Made by a program: the position numbers and the translations under genes. Positions 21,982-31,977 of a stretch of 64,000 bases of DNA are shown one piece after another (position 1 is the stretch's first letter; each line of letters starts with the position of its first letter). The notes below the pieces were generated by a model. The model was not told where the DNA came from. It saw only the letters and a list, made by a program, of their open reading frames with translations, and did no database searches. The stretch spans positions 1,736,001-1,800,000 of the forward strand of contig OW285191.1 in assembly GCA_935421135.1 (NCBI GenBank), read 5' to 3'. This DNA comes from Bugulina stolonifera (lineage: Eukaryota; Bryozoa; Gymnolaemata; Cheilostomatida; Bugulidae).

Positions 21982-22784
21982 AGCATTAAGGAAATCACGT
22001 TTTGATGTTGATATTCAAAATCTACAGGTATTGAGCTTCCATTCGAGTATTTGTTTGACTTCCTAGACCCAGGGGTTCAAGAAATATGAGTTGTCAAACT
22101 GGACTATCTCCAAAAACGCTTGCAGTTGTAGGCTATGACGTAGGTGCCATGCGGAAATAAAGCCAAACAGTTACTGAATCGCTATAGCTATTTGCTTACA
22201 TTACATTCATGATAAAGTGATTAATCACTAATAATAGCATTTGATCCAAAAGTGAATAAATCAGTTACAATAAAAGTGTCAGCAATCAACATATCTAAGA
22301 ACCACAACTGGTTTTGTAATTAGAAACACATGCTTGGATGTTTCCCATGCAATCCACGCCAATGAAAACATCGCTGCACACTGTTCAACAGCATTGACTG
22401 TGTCACAATCATTTTTACTATTTGCTTGGAACCTGTGGGTAGCTTCCCATAAATAATTTGGCAGTGACTAGAACGTACCCCAGGCTATAAACTGCTGAAA
22501 TATTATTGAATATTTTACCATAGATTAAAATATATTTATTAGCAAAGGTTACTATATAATTACTACTACAGTGGTGCAGCGGCCTGGCACCCACATCACA
22601 GGTCAAAGGTCACCACAATGGTTTCTCATCTAGCTAAGTTTGTACGAGCGTTTTTCTACAAGGTAGATTTCTGGGGGCTATATCTCTGAATATACTAGGC
22701 CCATGAAGACAACCAATAGCTCAAATTGAAGCTCAATACCTCTAAATTGTGAATATACACATGTGAAGTAGTTTCCTTAATGCT
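21982..22784. mobile_element. DNA transposon family X, copy 2 (TTAA target duplication)
   Basis: 803 bp flanked by TTAA at 21978-21981 and 22785-22788. The ends are agcattaaggaaa and its exact complement, followed by long imperfect inverted arms (aggtattgagctt on both strands). It is the fuller relative of 7519-8311. TTAA targeting recalls piggyBac-type elements, but the termini do not start with the usual CCC, and copy 1 used ATAA. No transposase is encoded. Confidence 0.85.
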
Positions 22785-22965
22785 TTAAGCAGTATAGTAC
22801 TGTGTTTCATACCGTGTGGTTGGGTAAAATAACTGTGTCTATGTTTTAATGTAAGTACCTGTATTACTTTTATCTGTGTCATTTTATGTGTATAATCCAA
22901 TGTACTTTTAATATTGCTTTATGTATTAACATTGAAGTGTTGATGGCAAACTTTCAACTTTTTAA

Positions 22966-23155
22966 CTCATACGTGTAATTTTAGAGCAAGAGGCCAACAT
23001 TAATTACGGTGTGGCACCAATAAACGTTTATAAATGTTACACCCGTTGATTACCAAAGCATTTCTGGAGGAATCCACTACAGTAACTAATGACACTCAGA
23101 GGAATCCAGTACAGTAATTAATGTTGGCCTCTTGCTCTAAAATTACACGCATACG
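22966..23155. mobile_element. TTAA-flanked MITE with ~45-bp inverted repeats
   Basis: TTAA flanks the element at 22962-22965 and 23156-23159. The arms (acgtgtaattttagagc... and its complement, about 22970-23010 and 23113-23155) are near-perfect and surround a core of roughly 100 bp. Unrelated in sequence to family X. Confidence 0.85.
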
Positions 23156-23159
23156 TTAA

Positions 23160-23539
23160 AAATTTGCCAAATCAGGCCCTTCTTCATTTTTTGTCAGGCC
23201 CTGCATGAAAAAATTGCTGCATAACATCATTACCAGAAAGTATGCTGACAGGTTTATTATCCTTTGCAAACAGTGATCCCCTTCACAGACATTTTTAGTT
23301 GCACAAATTATCAACAAAATATACTTACTCAAAGATATAAAACAGCGTTTTTGATTTTAACTTGCTACGAAGGATATTCTGTTTGATAGTCTTACAATCA
23401 CACTCCACATTTGAGAAGTAACCAATCGTTGAAGTAACACAGACTAGATAGCAATGTATTAGCAGTTAACAGCTCAGTGCACTGAGGTGACATCAGGGTG
23501 TTTTCACTCAGGCTTGTTGCTTGCATGTCACGCAGAAGA
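23160..23539. other. No gene recognised
   Basis: AT-rich sequence with no domain or clear repeat ends. Confidence 0.35.
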
Positions 23540-23737
23540 ATGGCATCTGCAAGTAAGCAGAGGAGAGTGGACAAAGAGAATCGAACTTTTAACCCTGATT
23601 GGACTGAGCTCTTTGTCTTTGATAGTGACAGCACTGGCACTAAGCCAGTGTTCCTGATATGCGTAGACAGTATTGCAGTAAACAAAACAGGTAATGTGAA
23701 AAGGTACCACGTTACTAAGCCAAGCAAGGAAAGATAA
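23540..23737 (+). pseudogene. Fragment of a hAT-type transposase N-terminal zinc finger
   Basis: An ATG-led frame encodes R-R-V-D-K-E-N-R-T-F-N-P-D-W-T-E, then K-P-V-F-L-I-C, A-V-N-K-T-G-N-V-K-R-Y. This is the pattern of the N-terminal finger in hAT-derived proteins of the GTF2IRD2/SPIN-DOC/ZBED5 type, but the first Cys is Phe and the closing His pair is lost. The frame ends soon after at 23737, and no catalytic part follows before the next hAT element. Probably a truncated relic. Confidence 0.55.
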
Positions 23738-24160
23738 GATTGCTAAACCAAAGGAAAACAGAAGCAGGCACACAGGTAGTTTAAGGTCACACATTTCAGC
23801 TTTCAGCCTCCAATAGAGGCCAAATCCACTGTATTACCCCAAATGTCAGCAACCACTTTTTATAATATTACTGAGGTGCAGAATAATAGCACAATAACAA
23901 ATTTTCTGCCAAAACCAGGCGCATTGTTCATTCATACACTTGGCACAGTTTACATCCTTATCTCTTTGTGGTTACATTAATAAACAACACAGCTGCTACA
24001 CAAACATCAACCTCTGACCCAAGCTCTACATATCACTGACTGCATCCTACAGCAGACAAAGACAGCTAGATTCAGCAGTGCTAACACTGCATGAAGGAAG
24101 TAATTGTGATAGTGGGCCTGATGTCAATAAGGTAAGACGAGTTACTTATTTTATATAGTG
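23738..24160. other. No gene recognised
   Basis: Nothing recognised up to the target duplication of the next transposon. Confidence 0.35.
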
Positions 24161-24168
24161 GTTACAAC

Positions 24169-27100
24169 TAGGCCTGCAACGATGAATCGATATAACGATT
24201 CAATTCGATTTTTTAGCCTCATTTTCGATTCGATTTTTTCCTAGTATATTTTCGATTTATGGCAAGTTAATTGTTTTTAATTATTTAGAATTTATTTTTT
24301 AATTAAATACTGTTTCATTTTTTTTTATGTATGCTAATAAAATTTTAGTACAAATGATGAGAAGTCACCATTTTTTGAGGTTATCCTACCAATTTCCGGT
24401 TAGTAATGGCGGCAATATCTATGAAGTCGAAAGTGTGGGAGTATTTCACAAAAACGACGGAAAACTGTATCGTATGTAAGAAGTGTTTAGAGGAGGTGAA
24501 GGTGAAAGAAGGAGCAGCTACTAACCTTCATAATCACTTAAAAAGGAAACATGACATTGCTGTGGAAAAGTGTGGGCCGAAATCTAAGTGTGCAAAGACA
24601 ATCAGTGGTGAGCAGGAGTCGTCCGGTCAATCATTATCATCTACTATGACTCAATCAACGCTCATAGCTGCTTGGACAAAAATAAATAAAATTTCTAGTA
24701 GGCATAAAAAAATTTTGAGAGCCATTGCTAAATACATTGTTATGGATCTCAGACCTCTCAACTCCTGCAACGATGTTGGCTTTTCCCAGCTGATTAAAAC
24801 ACTAGAGCCAAGATATCAGTTGGAAAGTAGAACCTACATCACTAACGAGATCATCCCTGCTATATGCGAAGATATTCATTCCAAAGTAGTAGAAGAGTTG
24901 AAAGGAGCAGACTTCATAGCACTGACAATAGATGGGTGGTCAAGTAGAGCAGCTAGGTCATTTATCACAGTGACTGCTCACCTGATGAATGCCAAATGGC
25001 AGCTCAGAGAATTCGTCTTAAGCACAGAAGAAATGGTAGAATCACACACAGGGGAGAATTTAGCTGAACAGTTTCAGCAGACAGCCAAAGAATGGGGAAT
25101 TGATTTGACCAAGAGTGCTGTGACGACAGACAATGCAGCCAACGTGGTCCTAGCTATGGAGAAGAGCAATGTAAAGATACATGTCAGATGTATGGCACAT
25201 GTCTTAAACCTTTCTACACAAAAAGGACTAAAAATAAATCCAATACCACGCTTGTTAGGCCGCATAAGAGCTGTTGTGAGTTTCTTCCACAGGAGTACCT
25301 TAGCTAGCACCACTTTAAGAAAAACATTGCTTCAACTTGAGCTCCCCGAATTAAGACCAGTCATCGATGTGTCTACAAGATGGTACAGCACATATGATAT
25401 GCTTGAGAGATATTTGTTGATTCGACCTGCAATATGCGCTGCCTTTGGTCTTAAAGAGCTGAAAAAGGAAGCACATAGAGACACGATCAATCAGCAGGAT
25501 GTTACGGATGTCGAAGCAATCAAGAATGTAAGTATGACATGCAGTTTTTAAGTTTTGCTTTTGAGTTGTTTTGTGGACTATACACACACGCTTTTCGCAT
25601 TACTATAGTTTTACAGTTTTACTATCAAACCCTATAACTTTCTGCGCCATGTTTTACAATGGTGGTTTATTATTTATTTTTAGGTTCTTGAGGTGATGAA
25701 GATATCAACGAAGATACTGTCCTCTTCTACGTATCCAACAGCATCTCTCATACTTCCTACTAAACACACCATTATGTCCCAGATGCAAAATTTGACCAAT
25801 GACAGTCATTCACCACTTGTGAGAGAACTAGCATGCACTATTTCCAATGATCTGGAAACAAGGTTAGTGAAATCTAGTAATACATTGATGAAATTGAGTT
25901 TACCAAAAATGGCCTGCCTACCTTTTATTTCTGACACTAATTACCTTGAAAATTAAACTGTTCATCTTCGAACAATTCTTTCCTTGAAGTAAAGTTGAAG
26001 GTGTCATCTGTTTAGAAATGTGCAATTTGAAAGTAGAATTTTGTTGCAGTAAAGCTACGAGCCAGGCATTAATGTCACTCAGTTTTATTGTGGAAAAATT
26101 ACTAGAAGATAGATGAGTTTTATTAAGAGTTGCCCATCCTTGGCACTACAACCAAGTGTGCAACACCTAACTGGCATTTGGCTTGGCATACATGCATAAG
26201 CATCTTCACCTCACAAACAATGTAATATGATGTTGATTTGCAGGTATGTTGATGCTGAACTGCTTGAGTGGTTAGAAGAGTCTTCCGTTATGGATCCAAG
26301 GTTCAAGTCTTTGCCTTGGCTAACAGCTGATGAAAGCACAGAGATACACAACAGAATTATTCGAAAGTTAGTGAATGAACATCAAGTTCACACAGATTCT
26401 GAGAATGCTTCGGTTGGGGATGGTGCAGACTCACAGTCACCCATTGAATCTGAGACACCAGCTGATGGTGTTCAAGTGTCGGATTGAATTGGTGACCCTG
26501 AGGCTACACCATCAACAAAACCCGAGTCTGTGATGGAAAAGCTTTTTGGTGTAATGTTGAAGTGTAATGACAGTCAGCCTAGTGACAACAATCCCATAGT
26601 AGAACTACACGAAAAGTTGGTACAAAAGAGAAAGTTGTTCAGTCAATGATGATGCTGCAGTTTGGTGGAGCTATAATGTAGGTAGATACCCCTTTCTTTC
26701 TAAATGTGCTAGACAATACCTCACTGTGAATGCTACTTCTGTACCAGCCGAAAGAATGTTTTCTGCTGCTGGAAACTTGATTTCAGCTAAAAGAGCTTGT
26801 TTGGATTCAGCCAATGTTAATAGGATATTATTTTTGAATAAGAATCTAGCTATGTTTTGAATTTTTATTTAGCTGTAATGCTCAGTTTGGCAGTTTTCCT
26901 GTGTAAATGCTACTTGCTTCTATGGCTGCCAGGAGAAAGGATGTTTTCTGCTGCCGTATTTAGATTAAACTAATGCTGTTGAGTTTTTTTAAATAGGAAT
27001 CTAGCTGTGTGGTGGATTTTAACTTTTAAATACTGCTTGGAGTTTGTTTACATGCTCTTTTCACTCTTGTATACTATAAATACAGATACTACACAATTAT

Positions 27101-27232
27101 ATTATTGTTCAGTAGTTGTCCATCATAAAATATGCAGTTGCAGGGAGGCAGTCTATTTGCTAAAAAATCGAATCGAAAAAATCGAAATGGTTGAAAAAAT
27201 CGTCCATAAAATCATGAATCGTTGCAGGCCTA
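24169..27232 (+). mobile_element. Complete hAT transposon with intact ends
   Basis: 3,064 bp flanked by a perfect 8-bp duplication gttacaac at 24161-24168 and 27233-27240. The termini are taggcctgcaacgat and its exact complement atcgttgcaggccta. Both subterminal regions carry repeated cgattcaattcgattt-like motifs, as expected for transposase binding. The internal gene has three recognisable exons. Ends and duplication are perfect, so insertion is fairly young, yet the gene is broken. Confidence 0.96.
24406..26860 (+). pseudogene. hAT transposase (BED finger, RNase H-like core, dimerisation tail), broken
   Basis: Exon 1 is 24406-25527, exon 2 25684-25862, exon 3 from 26244. Donors are gtaagt and gttagt, acceptors tag and cag, and all phases fit. 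An N-terminal BED-type finger (C-x2-C, H-x4-H) lies at residues about 20-50. The catalytic core has L-T-I-D-G-W-S (first Asp) and V-T-T-D-N-A-A-N (second Asp), C-M-A-H-V-L-N-L, and D-V-S-T-R-W-Y-S-T. The C-terminal dimerisation block (A-T-S-V-P-A-E-R-M-F-S-A-A-G, with catalytic Glu) at 26700-26860 is in a different frame. A TGA at 26485-26487 and a one-base frameshift before 26640 disable it. Closest named relatives are ZBED1-like hAT proteins. Confidence 0.9.
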
Positions 27233-27240
27233 GTTACAAC

Positions 27241-27512
27241 AGTTTTGCTTAGACTGCTTACAAATTACAATGATGAACTCTACAGTATTTCATTATGGCA
27301 TTAGTCATTTAATTAAGCTTTTGTCACGATTACTGCATATTCCAGCATGTACAAAACAAATGTACAAGTCATGTATCAGTCATGTAGCATAGGCGGCACA
27401 TAACTGCATGGTCGTTTTCTACGTGTTTATGTACGATATTGTATATTAAGCATCATGTTACTTACATTTATTTGTTCCATCACGATATATACGTACCGTA
27501 CTACATGTAGCC
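27241..27512. other. No gene recognised
   Basis: AT-rich sequence with acatgta motifs only. Confidence 0.35.
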
Positions 27513-27635
27513 TATATTACATTGTAATATACATTTATATTACATTGTAATATACATTTATATTACATTGTAATATACGTTTATATTACATTGTAATATA
27601 CATTAATATTACATTGTAATATACATTTATATTAC
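27513..27635. repeat. 23-bp AT-rich minisatellite, about 5 copies
   Basis: Unit attacattgtaatatacattt plus at, with rare changes (acgttt, attaat). Each unit contains the palindrome attacattgtaat, so the array can form cruciforms. Confidence 0.93.
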
Positions 27636-28336
27636 CAGGGCTCTCAACTGCTCGGATTTAATCCGAGCAAGCTCGGATTTTTAGCCCATAATCCCTTGCT
27701 TGGAGGATTTTGATTTTTACTAACAAAAAGCTCGGATTTTTGGAGGTACTCAGATTTTCTCATTATTGTTACATTTGTTGCATAATAATAACCATGACAA
27801 CATGTAGTCTGTAATCCACAAAGTTGTTTTGTTGTTGTTAACTTTGGTGGGGGCTGAACGGTGCCCTCTACCTTAGACGTGCAAATCAATTCATTTCACT
27901 GCGTTGAGATGCATTTGTGCACTCTCATTACAAATATTGCACAGACGTCATTGAAAGTTAATTGTTATTGGCCAGCTAAAGATTGACTGTGATCCAAGCG
28001 TGATTAGAAATCTGTGCTGCAAACAGCCTAACAATTGTAAGCTCATGTCTCGTAGGCATTAGTAAGATAAACATAAGCTAAGGCAAAGGTCAATTTTGAA
28101 GGTCAATTCTTTTCCGCTGCTGTGATGCATCGTGTTTGATAGTTTACTATTGCTACTACTACTAGACTGACACTCACATACATTCTTTTTCAACTAACTG
28201 TTGCATCCACTGACTAACTATGGCCTCCAATGCTGCCACTGCTATTGGTGAGGCATCTACAGAGAGTGAGGAAGAGTATAACACTGAAAACAAAAATGAG
28301 AAACAAGAGCCTTCAAAGAATATTTGCATCTCTTGA
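27636..28336 (+). other. Spacer with a 38-residue ORF cut by the LTR element
   Basis: 27645-27750 repeats ctcggattt in both orientations. At 28220 an ATG opens a 38-residue acidic frame (A-S-N-A-A-T-A-I-G-E-A-S) ending at TGA 28334-28336, exactly where the LTR element starts. It looks like the N-terminus of a gene cut off by the insertion or by the deletion that removed the 5' LTR. No family is recognised. Confidence 0.4.
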
Positions 28337-28496
28337 CACCTCGTGGTTCCGCTGGATGTAGCCCGACCTACGCCGGATCTTCAACTAAAGACCGACCTCG
28401 GATCCAGAATAGATTGACGGTACTCAGTACGTCGACTAGGCCGACCCGGCCTAACAATTTAAAGCAGTTTAACTCACTACCCGACACCCTACCGAC

Positions 28497-29678
28497 ATGG
28501 ACCGGATAAAGGACCTGCTTCAGCAGGTAATGTACCACGCGGAGCAGAACCCCGACACACTCATCTACAATGGACAAGAGGACGTGGAACTCTTCATAGA
28601 AGACTTCACCGCTATGGCAGAGCGTTGCAACTGGAATAACAGAGCACGCCTCATACGGCTTAGAGCCGCACTACACGGGCCCGCACAAGAGTGCGGACGA
28701 CCTCGCTCAGTCGAAGAGATATTTGCCCGACTGAGGGGGCAGTATGGAATGTCTGCCAGAGAAGCCCGATGGAAGCTGTCCACCCTGGGACAGCCCGCTC
28801 ACACGTCACTCAGAGAGTATGCCGCCCTCGTCCGCAGACTGATGGCGATAGCTTTTGAAGGAGCACCTCCCGCTTCCTTGGACGTGTGGACCCTTGAGAA
28901 GTTTTGCCTCACGGTCCACAACCCCAGTCTACGTTGGTACTACACATGGACACAGCCCGATGATATGGACGAAGCGGTCGTGACCGGAACAACCTTCCTA
29001 CAGAATCAGGACCGTAGAACGAATCCTCATCAGCAACAAGAAGAGCTTCCTGCCGACCTCCTACGGAAAGCCCTACATACCCTCTTACAGCGATGTCAAG
29101 AAGCAGAAGACGGACCAACGGCTACACCGGAACCCGTCTCAGTAGACGCACCCATTCCTACTGAAGCTGACAGAGACGTCAAACCAGAGGAAGGTGGACT
29201 GAACCACAATAGTCGTCCACAGAGGCCGACGGATACATCAGAACCCGTCCCAGTAGACGAATCCATTCCTACTGAAGCCAAACCAGGAGAAGGTGGACTG
29301 AACCACAATGGTCGTCCACAGAGGCCAACGGATACATCAGAACCCGTCCCAGTAGATGAACCCATTCCTACTGAGGCCAAATCACAACAAGGTGGGCCTA
29401 AAACGGTTACCGGACACCCACCTAGGCCGGCGGATACATCCAAACCCACCCTAGTGGAAGAACCTAAACCCACTAGGCCTAAAGACAAGAGTAGCCGCTC
29501 CACTCAGAAAGCATCAAGTGTAGCTAGCCAACCACACATCAGGCCGACGGTGTCATCCAAACCCGTCGTAGTGGACGAACCTATACCCACTAGGCCGAAG
29601 CTAGGCAAGAAACGACTCCACTCAGAGCCGGACACCACAGAAGTGATCAAAGATCACCCCCCAAGGCTGAAAGGATGA
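28497..29678 (+). CDS. Gag capsid protein with five Pro-rich repeats
   Basis: ATG at 28497; 393 codons to TGA 29676-29678. Residues about 20-170 look like a retrotransposon gag capsid fold: F-I-E-D-F-T-A-M-A-E-R, L-I-R-L-R-A-A-L-H-G-P-A, then I-F-A-R-L-R-G-Q-Y-G, A-R-W-K-L and L-R-E-Y-A-A-L-V-R-R-L. It would package element RNA in particles. Residues about 205-380 are five degenerate repeats of roughly 33 residues built on P-V-x-V-D-E-P-I-P-T. No CCHC knuckle is present. The reading frame continues without another stop after the TGA, into the zinc-finger region. Codon use is more GC-rich than the surroundings. Confidence 0.85.
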   Translation: MDRIKDLLQQVMYHAEQNPDTLIYNGQEDVELFIEDFTAMAERCNWNNRARLIRLRAALHGPAQECGRPRSVEEIFARLRGQYGMSAREARWKLSTLGQPAHTSLREYAALVRRLMAIAFEGAPPASLDVWTLEKFCLTVHNPSLRWYYTWTQPDDMDEAVVTGTTFLQNQDRRTNPHQQQEELPADLLRKALHTLLQRCQEAEDGPTATPEPVSVDAPIPTEADRDVKPEEGGLNHNSRPQRPTDTSEPVPVDESIPTEAKPGEGGLNHNGRPQRPTDTSEPVPVDEPIPTEAKSQQGGPKTVTGHPPRPADTSKPTLVEEPKPTRPKDKSSRSTQKASSVASQPHIRPTVSSKPVVVDEPIPTRPKLGKKRLHSEPDTTEVIKDHPPRLKG

Positions 29679-31964
29679 CGCAAAAGTCCCACTAAGTCGG
29701 AACAGACCACAACAGGCAACTCCGACACGTCCTCAACTCAGGAGGACCATCAGGATCTGGCCAAACCCAGACCTAACCTTAGTCAGCAACTGATTCCCAC
29801 CGAAATTCAGTATAACCCGACGGACGACTTATCGTGTGTAGAACTGCCAGACACTACAGTCCAAGTCCGCGGCCTGAGGATCGACACGGGGCGACCCGTG
29901 CTGGACCAAACAGAAGAGCTACCTCTGAACCTCTCGAAGAACGTTCAAGTTTCAACAGCCCGACCTGATCCAGAGGACGCGAAGTATCGCGTAGCCGACC
30001 TCCAAGACATATTCCCAGTGACGGAAAAACAGTCTATACTGCCAGCAGTTCGTATTCAAAGAGCGAAATGTTCTTTTACGGAATTCAGTATTGCCGAACA
30101 AATTCAGCCGAAGATACAGATTGCCGAACTCTCGAAATCCTATGAAGCGGATAAAGGGCAATCGAAGGCAAATAATGCCGTGTTCCCGCGCTTATTTGAC
30201 GAGTCGAACAAAGAAAATGTTCCTGAGGCATTGCTTACAATTGAGCAATACGCTCATCCCTCGGCTAGTATAAATACGGCAGCTCACAGACGAGTAGTCC
30301 TTTCTCGTCCAGCACTCCACCAGAGTACATGTATGCCTACATGTGACAATCTCTGCACTCTTGTTCGTGCCACTGGTGAAGCTAATAACAGCAGTCGTAT
30401 TCTTTCTGTTCCTAAGATGGACGAGACGGCTACTTCTCCCATCAAGGATCACTCCAGTCAGCCTGTCTTCACAGCTGAAGGTAAGCAAATATCAGTGTTG
30501 CAAGTAAGGACTAAACCGGAATTAGAGATGCAATCTATACCTGTGGAACTGTCAGGCATGAATTCTCTCTCCCTCCCCACTCGGCATAGACCAGTCGGGA
30601 CAGAGGAGGATTCCCCTGAACATTTCCACAGAAGAGAACATGAGTTAGAAGGCGGAGGCTACACATCAGATAAATTGTGTGTTGTAGATATCTCTCCCCT
30701 AAGGAGGACACTCACGCCAGACGGCACACCTCCCCCTACTCCACCTCCCGTCATCTCTACATTAAAACAGGCTAGTGTAAAACTACATAGGCTCACTGAT
30801 AAACTACCTCTCGAGTCGTCCCAGCACTCCGGAGCCACTAAGCCATGGATAAGCACTTCTACACAGCAGGCCCGAGACGAGTTGGCAAGGAAGAGCCAAC
30901 CCACCTCCAAATGTGCAAAGTGTGGCTTCTCCGGAACTCTCAAAAGACTAAACATACACCTATGGCAACACTTCGCACGCTTTTACTGCCGGTGCGGACG
31001 CAGTTCAGTCAGCCGTGATGCATTAGGCCATCACTTCAGTTGGAGATCCAGAATCTGTGGGAAACGTCTGTTCCTCACAGACGAGCCCAGCTATCCTGCT
31101 CTCATGGAATGGTGGGGCGTAAAGGATCCCCCACCATTCTTGCCATGTCATCCCACCATGGATGGACAATCAGGAACCAATCGGCCCGTCTACTTGCCTA
31201 GTGTCCGCTCCGCACGGAAGCGGCCCCCAAAGAGACGACGTAGTCCTTCTCCATCTTCTGAGCTGACACCGGACTCTGCACCCTCTGATCTTGCCTCCTC
31301 CTCTTCCTCATCGTCAACCACCACTCCTGCTGGGCCTTCTCCTTGGCGACCCACCACCAGTACATCTGAAATCCAGACGGCTCCCCTTGGCCGACGCGGA
31401 CGTTTACCCTCCTGGAAAACACAGCCTGCTCCCAGGAAGAGCATGCCTACTGCCCACTCTGGCACCATATACGAAGGATCTCCACCTAAAGTCCCATGTA
31501 CAGCTTCTCCCGTCCTACTGATTGAACCTCTGCAGTCTAGACCAACACTAGAAGTCTCCCCCCATTGCTCTCCTCAAGTTCCGGTCAGAAGCCTACACCG
31601 AGCCTCTCCAGACTCTCCTGTTGTTCCTTCCGCCCAATCTCCTCCACACGTGTCTCCTACGCTATCCAAGCCTGACGCCACATGTCCTGCATCTCCGGAT
31701 CCGTCACTCATGCTTTCACAGCAGCTTGCTGACCTCAAGCCACGGATCCACTACGTAGCCAGCCGACAACAAGTGGGGGACACTTTACGCCAGCACTTGG
31801 AGCCTCTCTACACTCGAGAAATAGCTCTTCGTCCACTAGCCAACCAGTACCTGGAACACCCTCAGCAACTCCGACTGATACAAGCAGAATTGGATGTAGT
31901 TTCCAGAGAGTCTGCACTATATCGTACCCTTATGAACTTAACACTAGAGACACCTATGACCTAG
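29679..31964 (+). CDS. Second coding block: zinc-finger, Pro/Ser-rich protein of unknown function
   Basis: 762 codons in the same frame as gag, directly after TGA 29676-29678. There is no ATG in frame until about 30330, so synthesis as a gag extension is the simplest reading. About 31000-31060 holds paired fingers: C-A-K-C-G-F-S, H-L-W-Q-H, then Y-C-R-C-G-R-S and G-H-H with a later Cys. A Pro/Ser/Thr-rich, Arg/Lys-studded region follows (31200-31700), then a helical C-terminus (31700-31964). It is not RT or integrase. D-T-G at 29883-29891 recalls an aspartic protease triad but the flanks do not support it. A nucleic-acid-binding accessory role is inference. Confidence 0.6.
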   Translation, partial: RKSPTKSEQTTTGNSDTSSTQEDHQDLAKPRPNLSQQLIPTEIQYNPTDDLSCVELPDTTVQVRGLRIDTGRPVLDQTEELPLNLSKNVQVSTARPDPEDAKYRVADLQDIFPVTEKQSILPAVRIQRAKCSFTEFSIAEQIQPKIQIAELSKSYEADKGQSKANNAVFPRLFDESNKENVPEALLTIEQYAHPSASINTAAHRRVVLSRPALHQSTCMPTCDNLCTLVRATGEANNSSRILSVPKMDETATSPIKDHSSQPVFTAEGKQISVLQVRTKPELEMQSIPVELSGMNSLSLPTRHRPVGTEEDSPEHFHRREHELEGGGYTSDKLCVVDISPLRRTLTPDGTPPPTPPPVISTLKQASVKLHRLTDKLPLESSQHSGATKPWISTSTQQARDELARKSQPTSKCAKCGFSGTLKRLNIHLWQHFARFYCRCGRSSVSRDALGHHFSWRSRICGKRLFLTDEPSYPALMEWWGVKDPPPFLPCHPTMDGQSGTNRPVYLPSVRSARKRPPKRRRSPSPSSELTPDSAPSDLASSSSSSSTTTPAGPSPWRPTTSTSEIQTAPLGRRGRLPSWKTQPAPRKSMPTAHSGTIYEGSPPKVPCTASPVLLIEPLQSRPTLEVSPHCSPQVPVRSLHRASPDSPVVPSAQSPPHVSPTLSKPDATCPASPDPSLMLSQQLADLKPRIHYVASRQQVGDTLRQHLEPLYTREIALRPLANQYLEHPQQLRLIQAELDVVSRESALYRTLMNLTLETPMT

Positions 31965-31977
31965 TGTGAGGGGGCTG

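Noticed and set aside
27513..27635. CRISPR array (also considered for 57211-57340 and 62957-63154)
   Set aside because: Repeats are direct tandem units without unique spacers, in a eukaryotic setting.
29676..29678. TGA read as selenocysteine
   Set aside because: No reason for Sec in a gag linker, and no SECIS-like element was recognised downstream.
29883..29891. Asp-Thr-Gly as the active site of a retroviral-type protease in the gag/zinc-finger element
   Set aside because: The hydrophobic residues before it and the Ala/Ser plus hydrophobic segment after it are missing, and there is no second conserved Gly block.
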